From the NCBI GenBank assembly GCA_003214195.1, contig QCLY01000015.1, forward strand, positions 1-35,733: a DNA stretch of 35,733 nucleotides, read 5' to 3'. Numbering within the stretch: position 1 is the first letter of the stretch; every line of letters starts with the position of its first letter. The stretch is from Prochlorococcus sp. AG-418-G23. GTDB taxonomy: Bacteria; Cyanobacteriota; Cyanobacteriia; PCC-6307; Cyanobiaceae. This document shows, piece after piece, positions 16,253-28,243 of the stretch. The notes under the pieces were generated by a model. The model was not told the origin of the DNA, searched no databases, and saw only the letters and a program-made list of their open reading frames with translations. Position numbers and translations under genes: made by a program.

Positions 16253-17497
16253 ATGCCAAATTTCCATCGAGTAGTTATTACTGGCATTGGAGCAGTAACT
16301 CCAATTGGTAACAACATTGATGAATATTTACTCAGTCTTCAAAAAGGAATAAATGGAGTCTCAGGGATTACTCTCTTTAATCCTGCAGAACATCCTTGCA
16401 AATTTGCAGCAGAAGTTAAAAATCTTCAATCTGAAAATTTTATTGAAGCTAAAGAATCAAAAAGGTGGGATCGTTTTTCTCAGTTCGGAGTTATCGCAGC
16501 AAAGCAAGCTTTTAGTGATTCCGGACTAGAAATTACAGAAGACAATGCTTCAAGAATTGGAGTAATTATTGGCTCTGGTGTTGGAGGCCTACTAACAATG
16601 GAAAGTCAAGCCCAAATTCTTAGTCATAAAGGGCCAAGAAGAGTAAGTCCATTTACAGTTCCAATGATGATTCCCAACATGGCAACTGGACTAGCTGCCA
16701 TTGCTTTAGGTGCAAAAGGACCAAGTTCATCTGTTTCTACTGCTTGCGCTGCGGGTTCTAATGCAATTGGTGATTCCTTTAGATTACTCCAACTTGGAAA
16801 GGCAGATGCAATGATTTGTGGAGGAGCGGAAGCAAGTATTACTCCTCTTGGAGTAGCAGGATTTGCTAGTGCTAAAGCTCTTTCTTTCCGCAATGAAAGC
16901 CCAGAAACAGCTAGCAGACCTTTTGATGCAGAAAGAGATGGGTTTGTTATCGGAGAGGGATCTGGAATTCTTGTTTTAGAAACTCTGGAAAATGCACAAA
17001 AAAGGGATGCAAGAATCTATGCAGAAATTATTGGGTATGGAACAACATGCGATGCTCATCACATTACTGCTCCTTCTCCAGGAGGCGTTGGAGGCGCAGA
17101 AGCTATTAAACTAGCAATAGAAGATAGTTGTATTAGCCTAGAAAAAGTTGATTACATCAATGCCCATGGTACCAGTACAGCAGCTAATGACAAAAATGAA
17201 ACTTCTGCAATTAAATCAATATTTAAAGACAGATCTTACCTTATTCCTGTAAGCTCTACTAAGTCGATGACTGGTCATCTACTGGGGGGTTCAGGAGGTA
17301 TAGAGGCAGTAGCTTGTATACTTTCTTTGACACATAATTTTATCCCTCCTACAATTAACTACGTCAATCCAGATCCAGATTGTGATCTTGATTATGTACC
17401 CAATAATGCAAGAGAAGCTCAAGTAGGGGTTGCTCTTTCAAATTCCTTCGGCTTTGGTGGTCACAATGTTTGCCTTGCTTTCAGCAAAATAAATTGA
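16253..17497 (+). CDS. fabF: 3-oxoacyl-[acyl-carrier-protein] synthase II
   Basis: Beta-ketoacyl-ACP synthase II, elongating acyl-ACP with malonyl-ACP. The 414 residues show the Cys-His-His triad in place: Cys165 in [11 protein letters not shown], His305 in NAHGTSTA and His342 in [12 protein letters not shown], matching Cys163/His303/His340 of E. coli FabF. The C-terminal NSFGFGGHN is also conserved. The length is typical. It lies 6 bp after acpP and 43 bp before tktA on the same strand. A KAS I (FabB) assignment is disfavoured by the overall sequence and by being the partner of acpP. Confidence 0.97.
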   Translation: MPNFHRVVITGIGAVTPIGNNIDEYLLSLQKGINGVSGITLFNPAEHPCKFAAEVKNLQSENFIEAKESKRWDRFSQFGVIAAKQAFSDSGLEITEDNASRIGVIIGSGVGGLLTMESQAQILSHKGPRRVSPFTVPMMIPNMATGLAAIALGAKGPSSSVSTACAAGSNAIGDSFRLLQLGKADAMICGGAEASITPLGVAGFASAKALSFRNESPETASRPFDAERDGFVIGEGSGILVLETLENAQKRDARIYAEIIGYGTTCDAHHITAPSPGGVGGAEAIKLAIEDSCISLEKVDYINAHGTSTAANDKNETSAIKSIFKDRSYLIPVSSTKSMTGHLLGGSGGIEAVACILSLTHNFIPPTINYVNPDPDCDLDYVPNNAREAQVGVALSNSFGFGGHNVCLAFSKIN

Positions 17498-17540
17498 TGA
17501 AAACCAATTCTGTATATCCAAATTATCTTATTTTAAAACA

Positions 17541-19547
17541 ATGGTCGCTGCATCTGTTTCATTAGAATCACTTTGTGTAAATAGTATAAGAATGCTTGCT
17601 GTAGATGCAGTAAATAAATCTAATAGCGGACATCCTGGTTTGCCAATGGGTTGCGCTCCTATGGGTTATGCATTATGGCAAAACGTCCTTAATCACAACC
17701 CTAATAATCCAAAATGGTTTAACAGAGATCGTTTTGTATTATCAGCTGGTCATGGTTGTATGTTGTTATATTCTTTGCTTCATCTGACAGGATACAAATC
17801 TGTCTCTATAGAAGATATTAAAGAGTTTAGACAATGGGGGTCCAAAACTCCTGGTCATCCAGAAACATTTGAAACTGAAGGAGTTGAAGTTACAGCAGGG
17901 CCTCTTGGAGCAGGAATTTCTAATGCAGTGGGTTTAGCAATAGCTGAAACTCATTTGGCAGCTAAATTCAACAAACCTGATTGCAAGATCGTTGATCACT
18001 ATACTTACGTCATAATGGGTGACGGCTGTAATCAGGAAGGTATAGCATCAGAGGCTTGCTCATTAGCTGGCCATCTCAAACTTGGAAAATTAATTGCACT
18101 ATATGACGATAATCAAATTACTATTGATGGACGAACCGACGTTTCTTTCACAGAAGATGTTTTAAAAAGATATGAAGCTTATGGATGGCATGTTCAACAT
18201 GTTGAAGATGGTAATCATGATATTGATGGAATAACTAAAGCCATCGAAACAGCAAAATTAATTACAGATAAGCCTTCAATTATAAAAATTTCTACAACCA
18301 TAGGTTATGGTTCACCTAACAAATCAGATACCGCTGGAATTCATGGGGCAGCTGTTGGGGAGGAAGAAGCTTCATTAACTAGAGAGTTTTTAAATTGGGG
18401 ATATCCTCCATTTGAAATTCCAGATGAAGTGTATGAGCATTTTAGGAAATCAATAAACAAAGGCGAAAACTTAGAGATAGAATGGGATTCTAGATTTCAA
18501 GAATATCAGAAAAAATATCCCAATGAAGGTGCTGAATTAAAGAGAATGTTAAATGGCCAATTACCTGAGAGTTGGGACTCAGATCTACCCTCTTACACAC
18601 CTGACGATAAAGGTTTAGCTACTAGAAAGCATTCGCAAATATGTTTAGGTGCCTTAGGTCCTAACCTTCCTGAATTAATTGGCGGATCAGCAGATTTAAC
18701 TCATTCCAACTACACAGACATCAAAGGAGAAACTGGATCATTCCAGTCTCATAGCCCTGAAAAAAGATATTTACATTTTGGAGTACGAGAACATGCAATG
18801 GCAGCGATACTAAATGGAATTGCTTACCACAATAGTGGTCTCATACCTTATGGTGGTACCTTCCTTGTTTTTGCAGACTATATGAGAGGTTCCATGAGGC
18901 TTTCAGCACTTAGTGAATTAGGAGTTATCTATGTATTAACCCATGATTCGATTGGTGTAGGTGAAGATGGACCAACACATCAACCTATTGAAACTATCCC
19001 TTCTCTTCGTGCCATGCCCAACATGCTAGTTTTCAGACCAGGTGATGGAAATGAGACAAGTGGGGCTTATAAGCTTGCTATTCAAAATAGAAAAAGACCT
19101 TCTGCTCTATGTTTAAGTAGACAAGGTATGCCCAATCAAGAAAATACTTCAATTGAAAAAGTGGCTTTAGGAGGATACATAGTTTCTGATTGCGAAGGAA
19201 CACCAGATTTAATATTTATTGGTACAGGAAGTGAACTAAATCTCTGTATTGAAGCAAGTAAAGAAATCTCAAATTTAGGTATAAAAACTAGAGTTGTATC
19301 AATGCCTTGTGTAGAACTATTCGAAGAACAAGAGGAATCTTATAGAGAAAGTGTTTTACCTAGTAGTGTTACTAAGAGAGTTGTAGTAGAGGCTGCACAT
19401 TCATTTGGTTGGCATAAATATACAGGTTTCGATGGAATTTGTATTACTATGGATAGATTTGGTGCATCAGCACCTGGAGGAGAGTGTATGAAGAATTTTG
19501 GATTTACAGTCGAAAACGTTGTGAATAAGACAAAAGAAATTCTATAA
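17541..19547 (+). CDS. tktA: Transketolase
   Basis: TPP-dependent transfer of two-carbon units in the Calvin cycle and pentose phosphate pathway. The 668 residues are a standard full-length transketolase. The N-terminal part has [10 protein letters not shown] with a substrate His and the TPP motif [13 protein letters not shown]...DDNQITIDG. The pyrimidine domain has GVREHAMAA with the catalytic Glu, [16 protein letters not shown] and a C-terminal domain ending [21 protein letters not shown]. It begins at an ATG at 17541, 43 bp after fabF, and may be read from the same operon or its own promoter. It converges with thiC with a 7-bp gap. Confidence 0.97.
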   Translation: MVAASVSLESLCVNSIRMLAVDAVNKSNSGHPGLPMGCAPMGYALWQNVLNHNPNNPKWFNRDRFVLSAGHGCMLLYSLLHLTGYKSVSIEDIKEFRQWGSKTPGHPETFETEGVEVTAGPLGAGISNAVGLAIAETHLAAKFNKPDCKIVDHYTYVIMGDGCNQEGIASEACSLAGHLKLGKLIALYDDNQITIDGRTDVSFTEDVLKRYEAYGWHVQHVEDGNHDIDGITKAIETAKLITDKPSIIKISTTIGYGSPNKSDTAGIHGAAVGEEEASLTREFLNWGYPPFEIPDEVYEHFRKSINKGENLEIEWDSRFQEYQKKYPNEGAELKRMLNGQLPESWDSDLPSYTPDDKGLATRKHSQICLGALGPNLPELIGGSADLTHSNYTDIKGETGSFQSHSPEKRYLHFGVREHAMAAILNGIAYHNSGLIPYGGTFLVFADYMRGSMRLSALSELGVIYVLTHDSIGVGEDGPTHQPIETIPSLRAMPNMLVFRPGDGNETSGAYKLAIQNRKRPSALCLSRQGMPNQENTSIEKVALGGYIVSDCEGTPDLIFIGTGSELNLCIEASKEISNLGIKTRVVSMPCVELFEEQEESYRESVLPSSVTKRVVVEAAHSFGWHKYTGFDGICITMDRFGASAPGGECMKNFGFTVENVVNKTKEIL

Positions 19548-19554
19548 GTACTAT

Positions 19555-20934
<1,380 letters not shown>

Positions 20935-20977
20935 TTATAAATTTTAAAAGTGTTATTACTAAAGTTTGATCAAATTT

Positions 20978-21057
20978 CCACTTCCCTGCGTCAGGATTAA
21001 TGATTCAGGTTCAAAGGGTATGATCTCAGCTAAGTTAAATAAAATAGCACCCCTAGT
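20978..21057 (-). promoter_or_regulatory. TPP riboswitch (THI element) controlling thiC
   Basis: Minus-strand leader of thiC, ending about 47 nt before its ATG. It contains the conserved THI-box blocks in order: CTAGGGGTGC, then GCTGAGATCATACCC, TTTGAACCTGA, a TTAATCC stretch and GACGCAGGGAAG. These are the TPP pyrimidine-sensing and pyrophosphate-sensing arms. The 3' flank before the ATG has no hairpin with a T tract, so control of translation is more likely than termination. The flank has a TTTGATCAAA palindrome that might take part in the switch. Confidence 0.95.
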
Positions 21058-21128
21058 ATTAATCTTATTAATAGCTCTTTTCTAAAAAATAGTCATCACA
21101 TATTGCGTAAAAATAAATAAAAATAATT

Positions 21129-21344
21129 TTATTTAACCTTTTGAAAAGACTTTATTTTTTTTAAAATATTTTTTCTATCCAATCTTCTTCTTACATCTTT
21201 CTCCAAAAGAATAGAAATCCCCATTAAACCAATAGGAAAATAAAAAATCTTTCTGGTATTATCCCTGAATATCAAACCTAAAGTGGATATAAGAATCATA
21301 AAAGGAGCTACAAAAGACAAAATAAATCTTTTATCCATTTTCAT
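21129..21344 (-). CDS. Small membrane protein, DUF3188-like
   Basis: 71 residues with two hydrophobic segments (about 7-26, FILSFVAPFMILISTLGLIF, and 34-47) followed by a strongly basic tail (RRRLDRKNILKKIKSFQKVK). This fits a small inner-membrane hairpin with a cytoplasmic C-terminus by the positive-inside rule. It resembles cyanobacterial DUF3188 proteins, but I am not certain of the family. The ATG overlaps the stop of the M20 amidohydrolase by 4 bp (ATGA), so translation is coupled. Function unknown. Confidence 0.7.
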   Translation of the reverse strand: MKMDKRFILSFVAPFMILISTLGLIFRDNTRKIFYFPIGLMGISILLEKDVRRRLDRKNILKKIKSFQKVK

Positions 21345-22525
21345 TTATCAACTTTATAAAGTATTTCATTATTTAATTTTACTATGGATTCTGTTATCAC
21401 TTTAATTCCAAAAGCAATAGCTCTCTCATCTGGATCAAATTTAGAACTATGAAGTGGAGCGCATCCATTTGAACTAGAAACACCAAGCCTAAACATAGCT
21501 CCAGGAATCTCATTCAAGAATTCAGCAAAATCTTCAGCACCTAATGATGGTTTTTGTAATTCGATAACATTTTCTTCGCCCAAAACCTTAATTCCCGAAT
21601 CTCTTAGGACTTTATTAATAGTAGGATCATTATTAACTGGTGGAGTAATCTCTCTAAAAATTACTTTTGCATCAGCTCCGCAACTATTAGCTAAAGAAGA
21701 GATATTTTTATTGAGCCAATTACCAATATTCTTAAATAATTTTAGATTTGTGCATCTAACTGTGCCAATTAAATTAACCTTTTCTGCGAGAACATTAAAT
21801 GCATTTCCTCCGCTTACTTTACCAAATGTTACTACTAAGGGATCTAAAGGATCTAACTTTCTTGTTATTAATTCTTGGATTCCCGAAACGACTTTAGAAG
21901 CCACCCAAATAGCATCAACCCCTTCATGAGGTCGAGCACCATGTCCTGATTTTCCTTTAATTTCTACCTTAAGTTCCCCTGCGGCTGCAGTTAAACTTCC
22001 TTCTTTAATACCAATTGTCCCTACAGATAAATCGGGATAAACATGAACCCCCAAAATATGACTTAAACCATTAGTTGCTCCATCATTAATCATCCATCTA
22101 GCTCCACTCGCAATTTCTTCAGCAGGCTGAAATATTATCCTAGTCCCAAAATTAAGTTTTAAATCTTTAACAATTTTTGCCACACCCAATCCAATTGATA
22201 TATGCAAATCGTGACCACAGGCATGCATGACACCATCAACTTTTGAAGAAAAACTTAAATTAGTTTCCTCAAATATTGGCAAAGCATCCATATCTACTCT
22301 TAAGCCAATGATGCCTTTGTCTAAGGGCCCAAAATCAGCTATAACTCCTGTCCTGCCCACAGATTCTCTTACATTCCAACCAATATTTTTTAAATAACCA
22401 CTTATCAAAATTGCCGTTTGATTTTCAAGTCCGCTTAATTCAGGATGGGCATGAATATGTCTTCTTAAAGTAATTAATTCATCATTAATAGAATCAATTT
22501 TTTTTAAAAAATTATCTCTATTCAT
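21341..22525 (-). CDS. M20-family amidohydrolase (N-acyl-amino-acid/hippurate hydrolase type)
   Basis: Zinc metallopeptidase family M20D, hydrolysing N-acylated amino acids or conjugates. The 394 residues have the HPELSGLE motif near 27, the first metal ligand region GLRVDMDALP, HACGHDLH (two His ligands), QPAEE with the catalytic Glu, and the dimerisation-domain GHGARPHEGVDAI. A late C-terminal His ligand follows in GCAPLHSSKFDPDE. No signal peptide, so cytoplasmic. It starts at an ATG at 22525, 3 bp after the TPR gene, and overlaps the small membrane gene by 4 bp. Physiological substrate is unknown; HipO/IlvH-type IAA-amino acid hydrolase labels would be over-precise. Confidence 0.9.
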   Translation of the reverse strand: MNRDNFLKKIDSINDELITLRRHIHAHPELSGLENQTAILISGYLKNIGWNVRESVGRTGVIADFGPLDKGIIGLRVDMDALPIFEETNLSFSSKVDGVMHACGHDLHISIGLGVAKIVKDLKLNFGTRIIFQPAEEIASGARWMINDGATNGLSHILGVHVYPDLSVGTIGIKEGSLTAAAGELKVEIKGKSGHGARPHEGVDAIWVASKVVSGIQELITRKLDPLDPLVVTFGKVSGGNAFNVLAEKVNLIGTVRCTNLKLFKNIGNWLNKNISSLANSCGADAKVIFREITPPVNNDPTINKVLRDSGIKVLGEENVIELQKPSLGAEDFAEFLNEIPGAMFRLGVSSSNGCAPLHSSKFDPDERAIAFGIKVITESIVKLNNEILYKVDK

Positions 22526-22528
22526 TAG

Positions 22529-23317
22529 CTATTTGAGATCGATAAAGTTCATTAATTGTTTAATTGGTTTAGGTGGCCATCTTCTTATTTTTTGTAACCA
22601 TTCCTCATCACTATACCTAGGATCTAATTCAGTTACCGCTAGCCAATTACTTTCTGCTTTACCAGATTCACCCTTAGACCAATTCAAAGCTGTTAAAGCT
22701 GCCCTAGCATCTACAAAAGTTGGGTAACGTCTAATTAATTTTTTTAATTCTTTTTCTGATTCATCAATATTTCCCAACTGAAAATCAGCTAAAGCAGTAC
22801 TTGACCTTGCCATAGCAAATCCAGGATTATATAAAGCAGCTTTTGAAAAAAGATCCCTTGCTTTTCCCCATTGTGATGTTGATCCTTCAACATTTGCCAA
22901 ATTATATAATGCAGAGAAATTTTTACCATCTTGCGCAATAACAAACATATAATCTTTTCTTGCTTGTGACCATAGACCCAAAGCTTCTTCTGCTATACCT
23001 CTATTAATGTAAGGATCTATTTCACTAGGGTTTAAATCTATCGCCTCAGTTTGATCATCAATTGATCCCTCAACATCACCTATTACAAGTCTAACATTGC
23101 CTCTATTACTCAAAGCTGCAGAATCATTAGGATAAGAATCTAGATAGCGATTCCATTCTTTTAAAGCAAGATTAAATTTACCGTCTGAACTTAAATCTAA
23201 TGCATTATTAAACAAATCCTCTCTTAACGATAATGAATAACATGGTGCACAATAAAAAATATTGACAAAAACAAAAATCAATAAAAAATAAACTTTAAGT
23301 CTTTTAAAAGTTATCAT
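22529..23317 (-). CDS. TPR-repeat protein with signal peptide
   Basis: 262 residues from the ATG at 23317. A TTG four codons earlier (23329) is possible but less likely. An N-terminal Lys/Arg then hydrophobic stretch ([21 protein letters not shown]) looks like a signal peptide, placing the protein in the periplasm or thylakoid lumen. At least four tetratricopeptide repeats follow. One core is [20 protein letters not shown], and [20 protein letters not shown] marks another, with spacing of 34 residues. The C-terminus is [10 protein letters not shown], rich in Trp and Pro. The start overlaps the end of ruvB by 14 bp. Similar proteins in cyanobacteria help assemble photosystems, but there is no direct evidence here. 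Confidence 0.83.
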   Translation of the reverse strand: MITFKRLKVYFLLIFVFVNIFYCAPCYSLSLREDLFNNALDLSSDGKFNLALKEWNRYLDSYPNDSAALSNRGNVRLVIGDVEGSIDDQTEAIDLNPSEIDPYINRGIAEEALGLWSQARKDYMFVIAQDGKNFSALYNLANVEGSTSQWGKARDLFSKAALYNPGFAMARSSTALADFQLGNIDESEKELKKLIRRYPTFVDARAALTALNWSKGESGKAESNWLAVTELDPRYSDEEWLQKIRRWPPKPIKQLMNFIDLK

Positions 23318-24362
23318 TTTTTGATTCAATGTATTTTTTTCCTAAAGCAGTAAGCAATCTTCCTCTAGGAGTTCTCGTGAGAAAACCAATTTGGATTAGA
23401 TATGGCTCAACTACAGATTCTAACATTGAAGAATTATCTCCCAAACCCGCGGCGATTGAATCAAGTCCTGTTGCATTATTATTGTTATTGTTTAGAAAAG
23501 ATAGGTATTTTCTATCAAAAGCATCCAATCCTTTTTCATCAATTTGATAAGAATTTAGAGCCGCTCTTATTACATTAACCGAAACAACATTTGTTTTTTT
23601 AACAACTTGAGCATAATCTCTAACTCTTCTCAATAATCTCAAAGCAAGTCTTGGTGTTCCTCGAGATATCCTAGCCAAATTATAAGATGCATCATCATTT
23701 AAATTAAGGTTAATTAATCGGGAGAAATTCACAATTATTTGTTTTAATTCATCAGGGGTATAAAATTCAATTTTCTGAGACATGCCAAATCTATCTCTAA
23801 GAGGGGCACTAATTGAGGCTAATTTAGTTGTCGCGCCAATCAGGGTAAATCTGGGAAGATTAATTGTTCTGCAACGTGCTCCTCTATTAGCTCCCACAGT
23901 TAGATCTAATCTAAAATCCTCCATTGCAGAATATAACAACTCTTCAGTTAATTTATTTAAACGATGAATCTCATCAATAAATAAAACTTCACCTTCCTTT
24001 AAACTTAGAAGTAATCCTACAATATCTCGAGGTCTTTCAATCGCGGGTGCTGTAGCTATCCTACATTTTGTATTCATTTCATTGGCTATCAAGAAAGCCA
24101 ATGTAGTCTTACCTAAACCTGGTTGTCCATATAAAAGAGTATGCTCCAAGGGTTCTTTTCTGTAAGTTGATGCATCTATAGCAATTCTCAAAGAAGACTT
24201 AAGTTGTTCTTGGCCAATGAATTCTTGTAAAGTACCAGGCCTAGCAAAGTTCAGATTATTATTGCTTTTATCTTCTGGAATGATTTTTGAATCAACTAAC
24301 CTTAGGTCTTTTTTACGAAGAGACTGATCATTATTATCTATATTAGAGGAAATTATTGCCAT
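23304..24362 (-). CDS. ruvB: Holliday junction branch migration helicase subunit RuvB
   Basis: AAA+ motor that drives Holliday-junction branch migration with RuvA. Of 352 residues, the first 35 are a variable lead. Then [13 protein letters not shown] (41-53), Walker A GQPGLGKT (79-86), Walker B FIDEIH (128-133), sensor 1 [18 protein letters not shown] and a C-terminal winged-helix domain with the hairpin-binding end [13 protein letters not shown]. The length is typical. It is the first gene of a minus-strand run with the TPR, M20 and small membrane genes, and diverges from smpB with 53 bp between. Confidence 0.97.
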   Translation of the reverse strand: MAIISSNIDNNDQSLRKKDLRLVDSKIIPEDKSNNNLNFARPGTLQEFIGQEQLKSSLRIAIDASTYRKEPLEHTLLYGQPGLGKTTLAFLIANEMNTKCRIATAPAIERPRDIVGLLLSLKEGEVLFIDEIHRLNKLTEELLYSAMEDFRLDLTVGANRGARCRTINLPRFTLIGATTKLASISAPLRDRFGMSQKIEFYTPDELKQIIVNFSRLINLNLNDDASYNLARISRGTPRLALRLLRRVRDYAQVVKKTNVVSVNVIRAALNSYQIDEKGLDAFDRKYLSFLNNNNNNATGLDSIAAGLGDNSSMLESVVEPYLIQIGFLTRTPRGRLLTALGKKYIESKNDNF

Positions 24363-24415
24363 AATAAAAGGTTAATTGCAATTGTTCTGAGTAGAAAGAT
24401 TTTTTAATAACTAAA

Positions 24416-24910
24416 ATGGCTAAAAATTCAAACAAAGTTCCAAAAAAAACAAAAAAAGAAAACAATTTTAAACGTCTTGCTGAGAACAGATATGCAAAAT
24501 TTCAGTATGCAATATCTGAAACAATTGAAGCAGGTATTGAACTTTTGGGAACTGAAGTTAAGTCAATTAGAAACGGAAAGGCAAATTTAAGAGATGGGTA
24601 TTGTTCATTCAGAGATAATGAAATTTTATTATTAAATGTTCACATTTCACCACACAAAAATGTAGGGTCTTTTTTTAATCATGATCCATTAAGAAATAGA
24701 AAGTTGCTACTTCATAAAAAAGAAATAATAAAACTTAAATCCAATACTGAAAAAAAAGGAATGACTATTGTCCCGTTATGTCTTTATTTAAAAGGGTCAT
24801 GGATCAAAATAACTATTGGAGTCGGTAAAGGGAAAAAATTACATGACAAACGAGAAGATGAAAAACAAAAAAGTATGAAAAAAGAAATTAAGTCTGCATT
24901 GAAAAGATAA
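24416..24910 (+). CDS. smpB: SsrA-binding protein SmpB
   Basis: Binds tmRNA and positions it on stalled ribosomes for trans-translation. The 164 residues contain the OB-like core with [29 protein letters not shown] and [21 protein letters not shown], and the basic C-terminal tail ([19 protein letters not shown]) that mimics an mRNA codon region in the decoding site. A Lys/Asn-rich lead of about 18 residues precedes the core. It starts at an ATG at 24416. The tmRNA gene itself is not in this window. Confidence 0.96.
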   Translation: MAKNSNKVPKKTKKENNFKRLAENRYAKFQYAISETIEAGIELLGTEVKSIRNGKANLRDGYCSFRDNEILLLNVHISPHKNVGSFFNHDPLRNRKLLLHKKEIIKLKSNTEKKGMTIVPLCLYLKGSWIKITIGVGKGKKLHDKREDEKQKSMKKEIKSALKR

Positions 24911-24934
24911 AAATATTATTTAAACGTTTTGACA

Positions 24935-25183
24935 CTATGAATCTAAACTTACTGAACTTGGAGGAGGGGAAGGATCTGGATCTGCAATTAACATATGCTG
25001 TAAAACAGTTTCAGGCCTCTCACTATCCCTCCAGCGAATTTTGTAAGCAGGCATCTTTGTACCCCTACTCGTAGTTTGTTCTACTGGTTCCATAACCCAT
25101 CCCCTTCTTGATCGGCCTTGAGGATTTCTTTTTACTACTGCATCCGCATGTTTGAAGCGGAAACCAACACGTTCACCACTCAT
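24935..25183 (-). CDS. Conserved cyanobacterial hypothetical protein, 82 aa
   Basis: Small basic soluble protein with no domain I can name. It contains the motif RVGFRFKHADAVVKRN at the start, a middle beta-rich region with Trp (RGWVMEPVEQTT, AYKIRWRD), and a Pro/Ser/Asp tail (ADPDPSPPPSSVSLDS) likely disordered. The SH3-like alternation of Trp and charged residues could fit a small beta-barrel, but this is a guess. It starts at an ATG at 25183, 38 bp after the lysS stop on the same strand, so it is likely read from the lysS transcript. Function unknown. Confidence 0.72.
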   Translation of the reverse strand: MSGERVGFRFKHADAVVKRNPQGRSRRGWVMEPVEQTTSRGTKMPAYKIRWRDSERPETVLQHMLIADPDPSPPPSSVSLDS

Positions 25184-25221
25184 TTAAAAAATTCGTATTG
25201 GATTAATTAACCTATTTTACT

Positions 25222-26751
25222 TCATTCAAGGGTAAATTTTTCATTTTTATTAGAAGTTATTTCTGGTTTTAACAATGGGAAAGGGATTACATCTCTAATT
25301 GATGGACTATTAGTAATTAACATAATAAGTCTATCAATACCTATGCCTAATCCTCCAGTAGGAGGCATACCAATCTCTAGAGCATTCAAAAAATCTTCAT
25401 CTATACAATGAGCCTCTAAGTCTCCTTCATCTCTTAAAGATTGCTGTAATTGCATTCTTTCTCTTTGATCTATTGGATCTATTAACTCACTAAAAGCATT
25501 TGCTAGCTCACGACCAACAATAAATAATTCGAATCTCTGAACCATTTCTTTATTGTCATAATGAGGTCGAGCTAAAGGAGAAATATCAACAGGGTAGTCG
25601 ACCACAAAAGTAGGTTCTATAAGTTCTGACTCTACTTTTTGCTCAAAAACCTCATTTAAAAGCCTTCCCATAGTGTTTACTTTATTAGAAAATTCAACAT
25701 TTATATTTTTAACTGCTTTTTTTGCGGCTTGAAAGTCGCCATTGAAAGAATCAAAATCAATACCTGTATACTTTTTGACTATATCTTTCATTGACATTCT
25801 TAACCAAGGTTTAGAAAAATCAATTTCCTTATCTTGATAATTGATAACTAAAGAGCCACATGAATCAGCAACAATATCTTTAATCAGTTCTTCTGTTAAA
25901 TCCATCATATCGATATAGTTAGAAAAAGCTTGATAAATTTCAACTGAAGTAAATTCTGGATTATGCTTTGTACTTATTCCCTCATTGCGGAAGATTCTTC
26001 CTAATTCATAAACTTTCTCAAATCCACCAACCACCATTCTTTTCAGATGTAATTCTGTAGCTATTCTTAGATAAAGTGGAATATCTAAAGTATTATGATG
26101 AGTGATAAATGGCCTTGCTTCAGCACCACCCGCTTCAGATTGCAAAATTGGAGTCTCAATCTCTAAAAAATTTCTATTATCTAACCATTTTCTGATAAAA
26201 CTTATACATTTTGCTCTTTTTTTAAATACATTTTTAGAGTTAGGGTTCACTATTAAATCTAGATAACGTTTTCGATATCTTTTTTCGATGTCAGTCAATC
26301 CGTGCCATTTATCTGGTAAAGGCTGTAGAGATTTAGATAACATTTCCCATTTTTCAACTTTAATTGAAAGTTCACCTTTATTGGTTTTTTTAATTGTTCC
26401 GTAAACGCCTATCCAATCTCCAATATCTACGATTTCCTTAAGGTCATCAAATGTAAGTGATTTTTGGTTTTCCAAATTAAAGTTAATAATCCTTTTATCT
26501 AAATACAATTGAATTTGACCTTCTTGATCACTTATTGTAAAAAAGGCAATCTTACCCATTACCCTTTTCGCCATTACTCTTCCAGCAATAGAGACATTAA
26601 AATTATCTTCTTGGCCATCATCTAAATAATCAAATTTTTGAATAAGAAATTCTGTGGTATGAGAAACTTGAAAACTCTCTGCATAAGAAGCAAATCCTTT
26701 ACTAACTAGTAAATTAGATTTTTGTAAGCGGGCTTCTCTTATTTCAGACAA
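25222..26751 (-). CDS. lysS: Lysyl-tRNA synthetase (class II)
   Basis: Charges tRNA-Lys. The 509 residues have an N-terminal OB-fold anticodon-binding domain (about 55-160: [21 protein letters not shown]) and a class II catalytic domain. In the latter are motif 2 ([21 protein letters not shown]) and motif 3 ([11 protein letters not shown]). The N-terminus MSEIREARL fits the family. The start codon is TTG at 26751, since no in-frame ATG gives this N-terminus. It lies 49 bp after the rpaB stop on the same strand. Length and motifs are regular. Confidence 0.96.
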   Translation of the reverse strand: MSEIREARLQKSNLLVSKGFASYAESFQVSHTTEFLIQKFDYLDDGQEDNFNVSIAGRVMAKRVMGKIAFFTISDQEGQIQLYLDKRIINFNLENQKSLTFDDLKEIVDIGDWIGVYGTIKKTNKGELSIKVEKWEMLSKSLQPLPDKWHGLTDIEKRYRKRYLDLIVNPNSKNVFKKRAKCISFIRKWLDNRNFLEIETPILQSEAGGAEARPFITHHNTLDIPLYLRIATELHLKRMVVGGFEKVYELGRIFRNEGISTKHNPEFTSVEIYQAFSNYIDMMDLTEELIKDIVADSCGSLVINYQDKEIDFSKPWLRMSMKDIVKKYTGIDFDSFNGDFQAAKKAVKNINVEFSNKVNTMGRLLNEVFEQKVESELIEPTFVVDYPVDISPLARPHYDNKEMVQRFELFIVGRELANAFSELIDPIDQRERMQLQQSLRDEGDLEAHCIDEDFLNALEIGMPPTGGLGIGIDRLIMLITNSPSIRDVIPFPLLKPEITSNKNEKFTLE

Positions 26752-26800
26752 AATTTATTTTTGTGAATTTATTTATTTAATAAAATTATCAGACAGAGGC

Positions 26801-27547
26801 TTAACTTGCCAAAGATGTTGCTGTTTCGCCCACTCTTTGAGAAGCATAACCAATACCTCTAACAGTTAATATTAATTCTGGATTTCTTGGATCTGGTTCT
26901 AATTTACCTCTTAGTCTAGCAACATAAACATCAACAACTCTCAAATCAGCCGCTCTGCGAGGAGGATAACCCCATAACTGTTCTAAAATTTCGGCTCGAG
27001 GCACAACTTTACCAGGCTCGTCAAATAACAATTCTAAAAGGCTAAATTCAGTATAAGTTAAACTAATTCTTTCCCCAGCTCTTGAGACTTGTCTACGATT
27101 AGTATCAACAACCAAACTTCCAAATTTCATCACTCCCTTTCCAGATGGAACTTCTTTAGTTTCAGCAACAGATACAGTAGGTCCCATTCTTCTCAAAATA
27201 GTAGCTATTCTAGCTTCTAACTCTTTTGGGCTAAATGGTTTAGATAAGTAATCATCAGCCCCTAAATCTAATCCAGCAACTCTCTCAGAAATTGCCTCTA
27301 GAGCTGTTAAGAATATTATTGGCACTACTGATTCCGCTCTAATTCTTCTACAAACTGCGAATCCATCCATTTTTGGAAGCATAACATCAAGAACTATCAA
27401 GTCTGGTGAATCTCTATGAAAAGATTCAAGAGCCTCTTCGCCATTAGTGGCTGAATAAACTTGATATCCTGCTAGTTGAAGTCTTGTGACTAATACCTTC
27501 AAAACTGCGGGTTCATCATCAACAACTAAAATTCTTGCTTTTGACAT
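26801..27547 (-). CDS. rpaB: OmpR/PhoB-type response regulator RpaB (Ycf27)
   Basis: Light- and redox-stress response regulator that in cyanobacteria binds HLR1 sites and controls photosystem I and high-light genes. The 248 residues have a receiver domain (5-120) with the acidic pocket Asp10-Asp11, phosphoacceptor Asp54 (VLDVMLPKMDG) and SKPFSPKELEAR. A C-terminal winged helix follows (about 145-238) with TYTEFSLLELLFDEPGKVV and RVVDVYVARLRGKLE. The sequence is closer to RpaB/Ycf27 than to RpaA, which lacks KPFSPKELEAR. The usual kinase is NblS, not in the window. Starts at an ATG at 27547. Confidence 0.9.
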   Translation of the reverse strand: MSKARILVVDDEPAVLKVLVTRLQLAGYQVYSATNGEEALESFHRDSPDLIVLDVMLPKMDGFAVCRRIRAESVVPIIFLTALEAISERVAGLDLGADDYLSKPFSPKELEARIATILRRMGPTVSVAETKEVPSGKGVMKFGSLVVDTNRRQVSRAGERISLTYTEFSLLELLFDEPGKVVPRAEILEQLWGYPPRRAADLRVVDVYVARLRGKLEPDPRNPELILTVRGIGYASQRVGETATSLAS

Positions 27548-27733
27548 GGTTAAAAAAGATTTGCAGATATTTCAAAGCAAAGAATTATTGCATTGAAAAT
27601 TTATTCTAACAATTAAAAATATAACATTAAGAACCCTCATAGAGATATTCTTTAGATTTAAAAAAATTTTAAATAAGTAAAGAAAATTAATTTTTCAGAT
27701 ACTTTTTCTACTTGGGTAAGTTTATCAATGTAG
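27548..27733. other. Intergenic region between mreD and rpaB
   Basis: 186 bp of very A+T-rich sequence after the mreD stop and before the rpaB start, both on the minus strand. It should hold the rpaB promoter. I looked for the HLR1 direct repeat (two GTTACA-like hexamers spaced by 4); GTTATA and GTTAGA half-sites occur but with 9 bp between, which does not fit. No ORF or structured RNA is evident. Confidence 0.4.
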
Positions 27734-28243
27734 TTATTTCCTTGAATATTGAAATACTCTAAAAAGTTGAGAGCAAATTAAAGGTGCAAAAAGACCTGTA
27801 AGAAAAACTTCGGCTAAAATATTATAAAAACTGGGGAAAAACAGTAAATAAGTGCTATCAGAAAAATTGTGAAACAAAATCTGCAAAAAATAAAGTGTTC
27901 CGCATAAAAAACTTCCAAAAGAACAAATTAAACCATATCTGAAATGTCCAACCAACAAATCCCTGTTTAATTTAATTCTCCCAAAAATAAATCCACATAA
28001 AATTAAGCCTGGTATTTGAGAAAAATTACTATCCAAAGTTAAAGCATCTAAAATTAGACCCAAAAACAAGCCAAATATTATGCCACTACTTGATCCATGA
28101 ATCATTGCCCAAGGCAATAACCAAAATAAAGGCCAATATGGCTGAATACCAAATATACCAAGCCAATTAGGGTGCCATAAAAAAATAATTGGTATAAAAA
28201 TCAAAGTAATTATAGAAAAATTTTTTTTAAAAAATTTATCCAT
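27734..28243 (-). CDS. mreD: Rod shape-determining protein MreD
   Basis: Membrane protein of the elongasome. From the ATG at 28243 it has 169 residues with five or so hydrophobic segments, the usual MreD architecture, and a short basic C-terminal tail (LFRVFQYSRK). The motif GIIFGLFLGLILDALT (about 51-66) is the family's second helix. The ATG shares its A with the mreC stop (TAATG), which fixes this start; an ATG 10 codons upstream at 28273 is possible but less likely. The position after mreB and mreC supports the call, since MreD sequences are poorly conserved. Confidence 0.83.
   Translation of the reverse strand: MDKFFKKNFSIITLIFIPIIFLWHPNWLGIFGIQPYWPLFWLLPWAMIHGSSSGIIFGLFLGLILDALTLDSNFSQIPGLILCGFIFGRIKLNRDLLVGHFRYGLICSFGSFLCGTLYFLQILFHNFSDSTYLLFFPSFYNILAEVFLTGLFAPLICSQLFRVFQYSRK

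Noticed and set aside
21110-21140. Terminator after the small membrane gene
   Set aside because: AAATAAAA/TTTTATTT form an 8-bp stem, but it is all A-T and occurs in an A+T run without a good T tract, so it is not distinguishable from background.
27548-27733. HLR1 (RpaB) site upstream of rpaB
   Set aside because: GTTATA and GTTAGA half-sites occur but are 9 bp apart instead of 4, so the direct-repeat rule fails.
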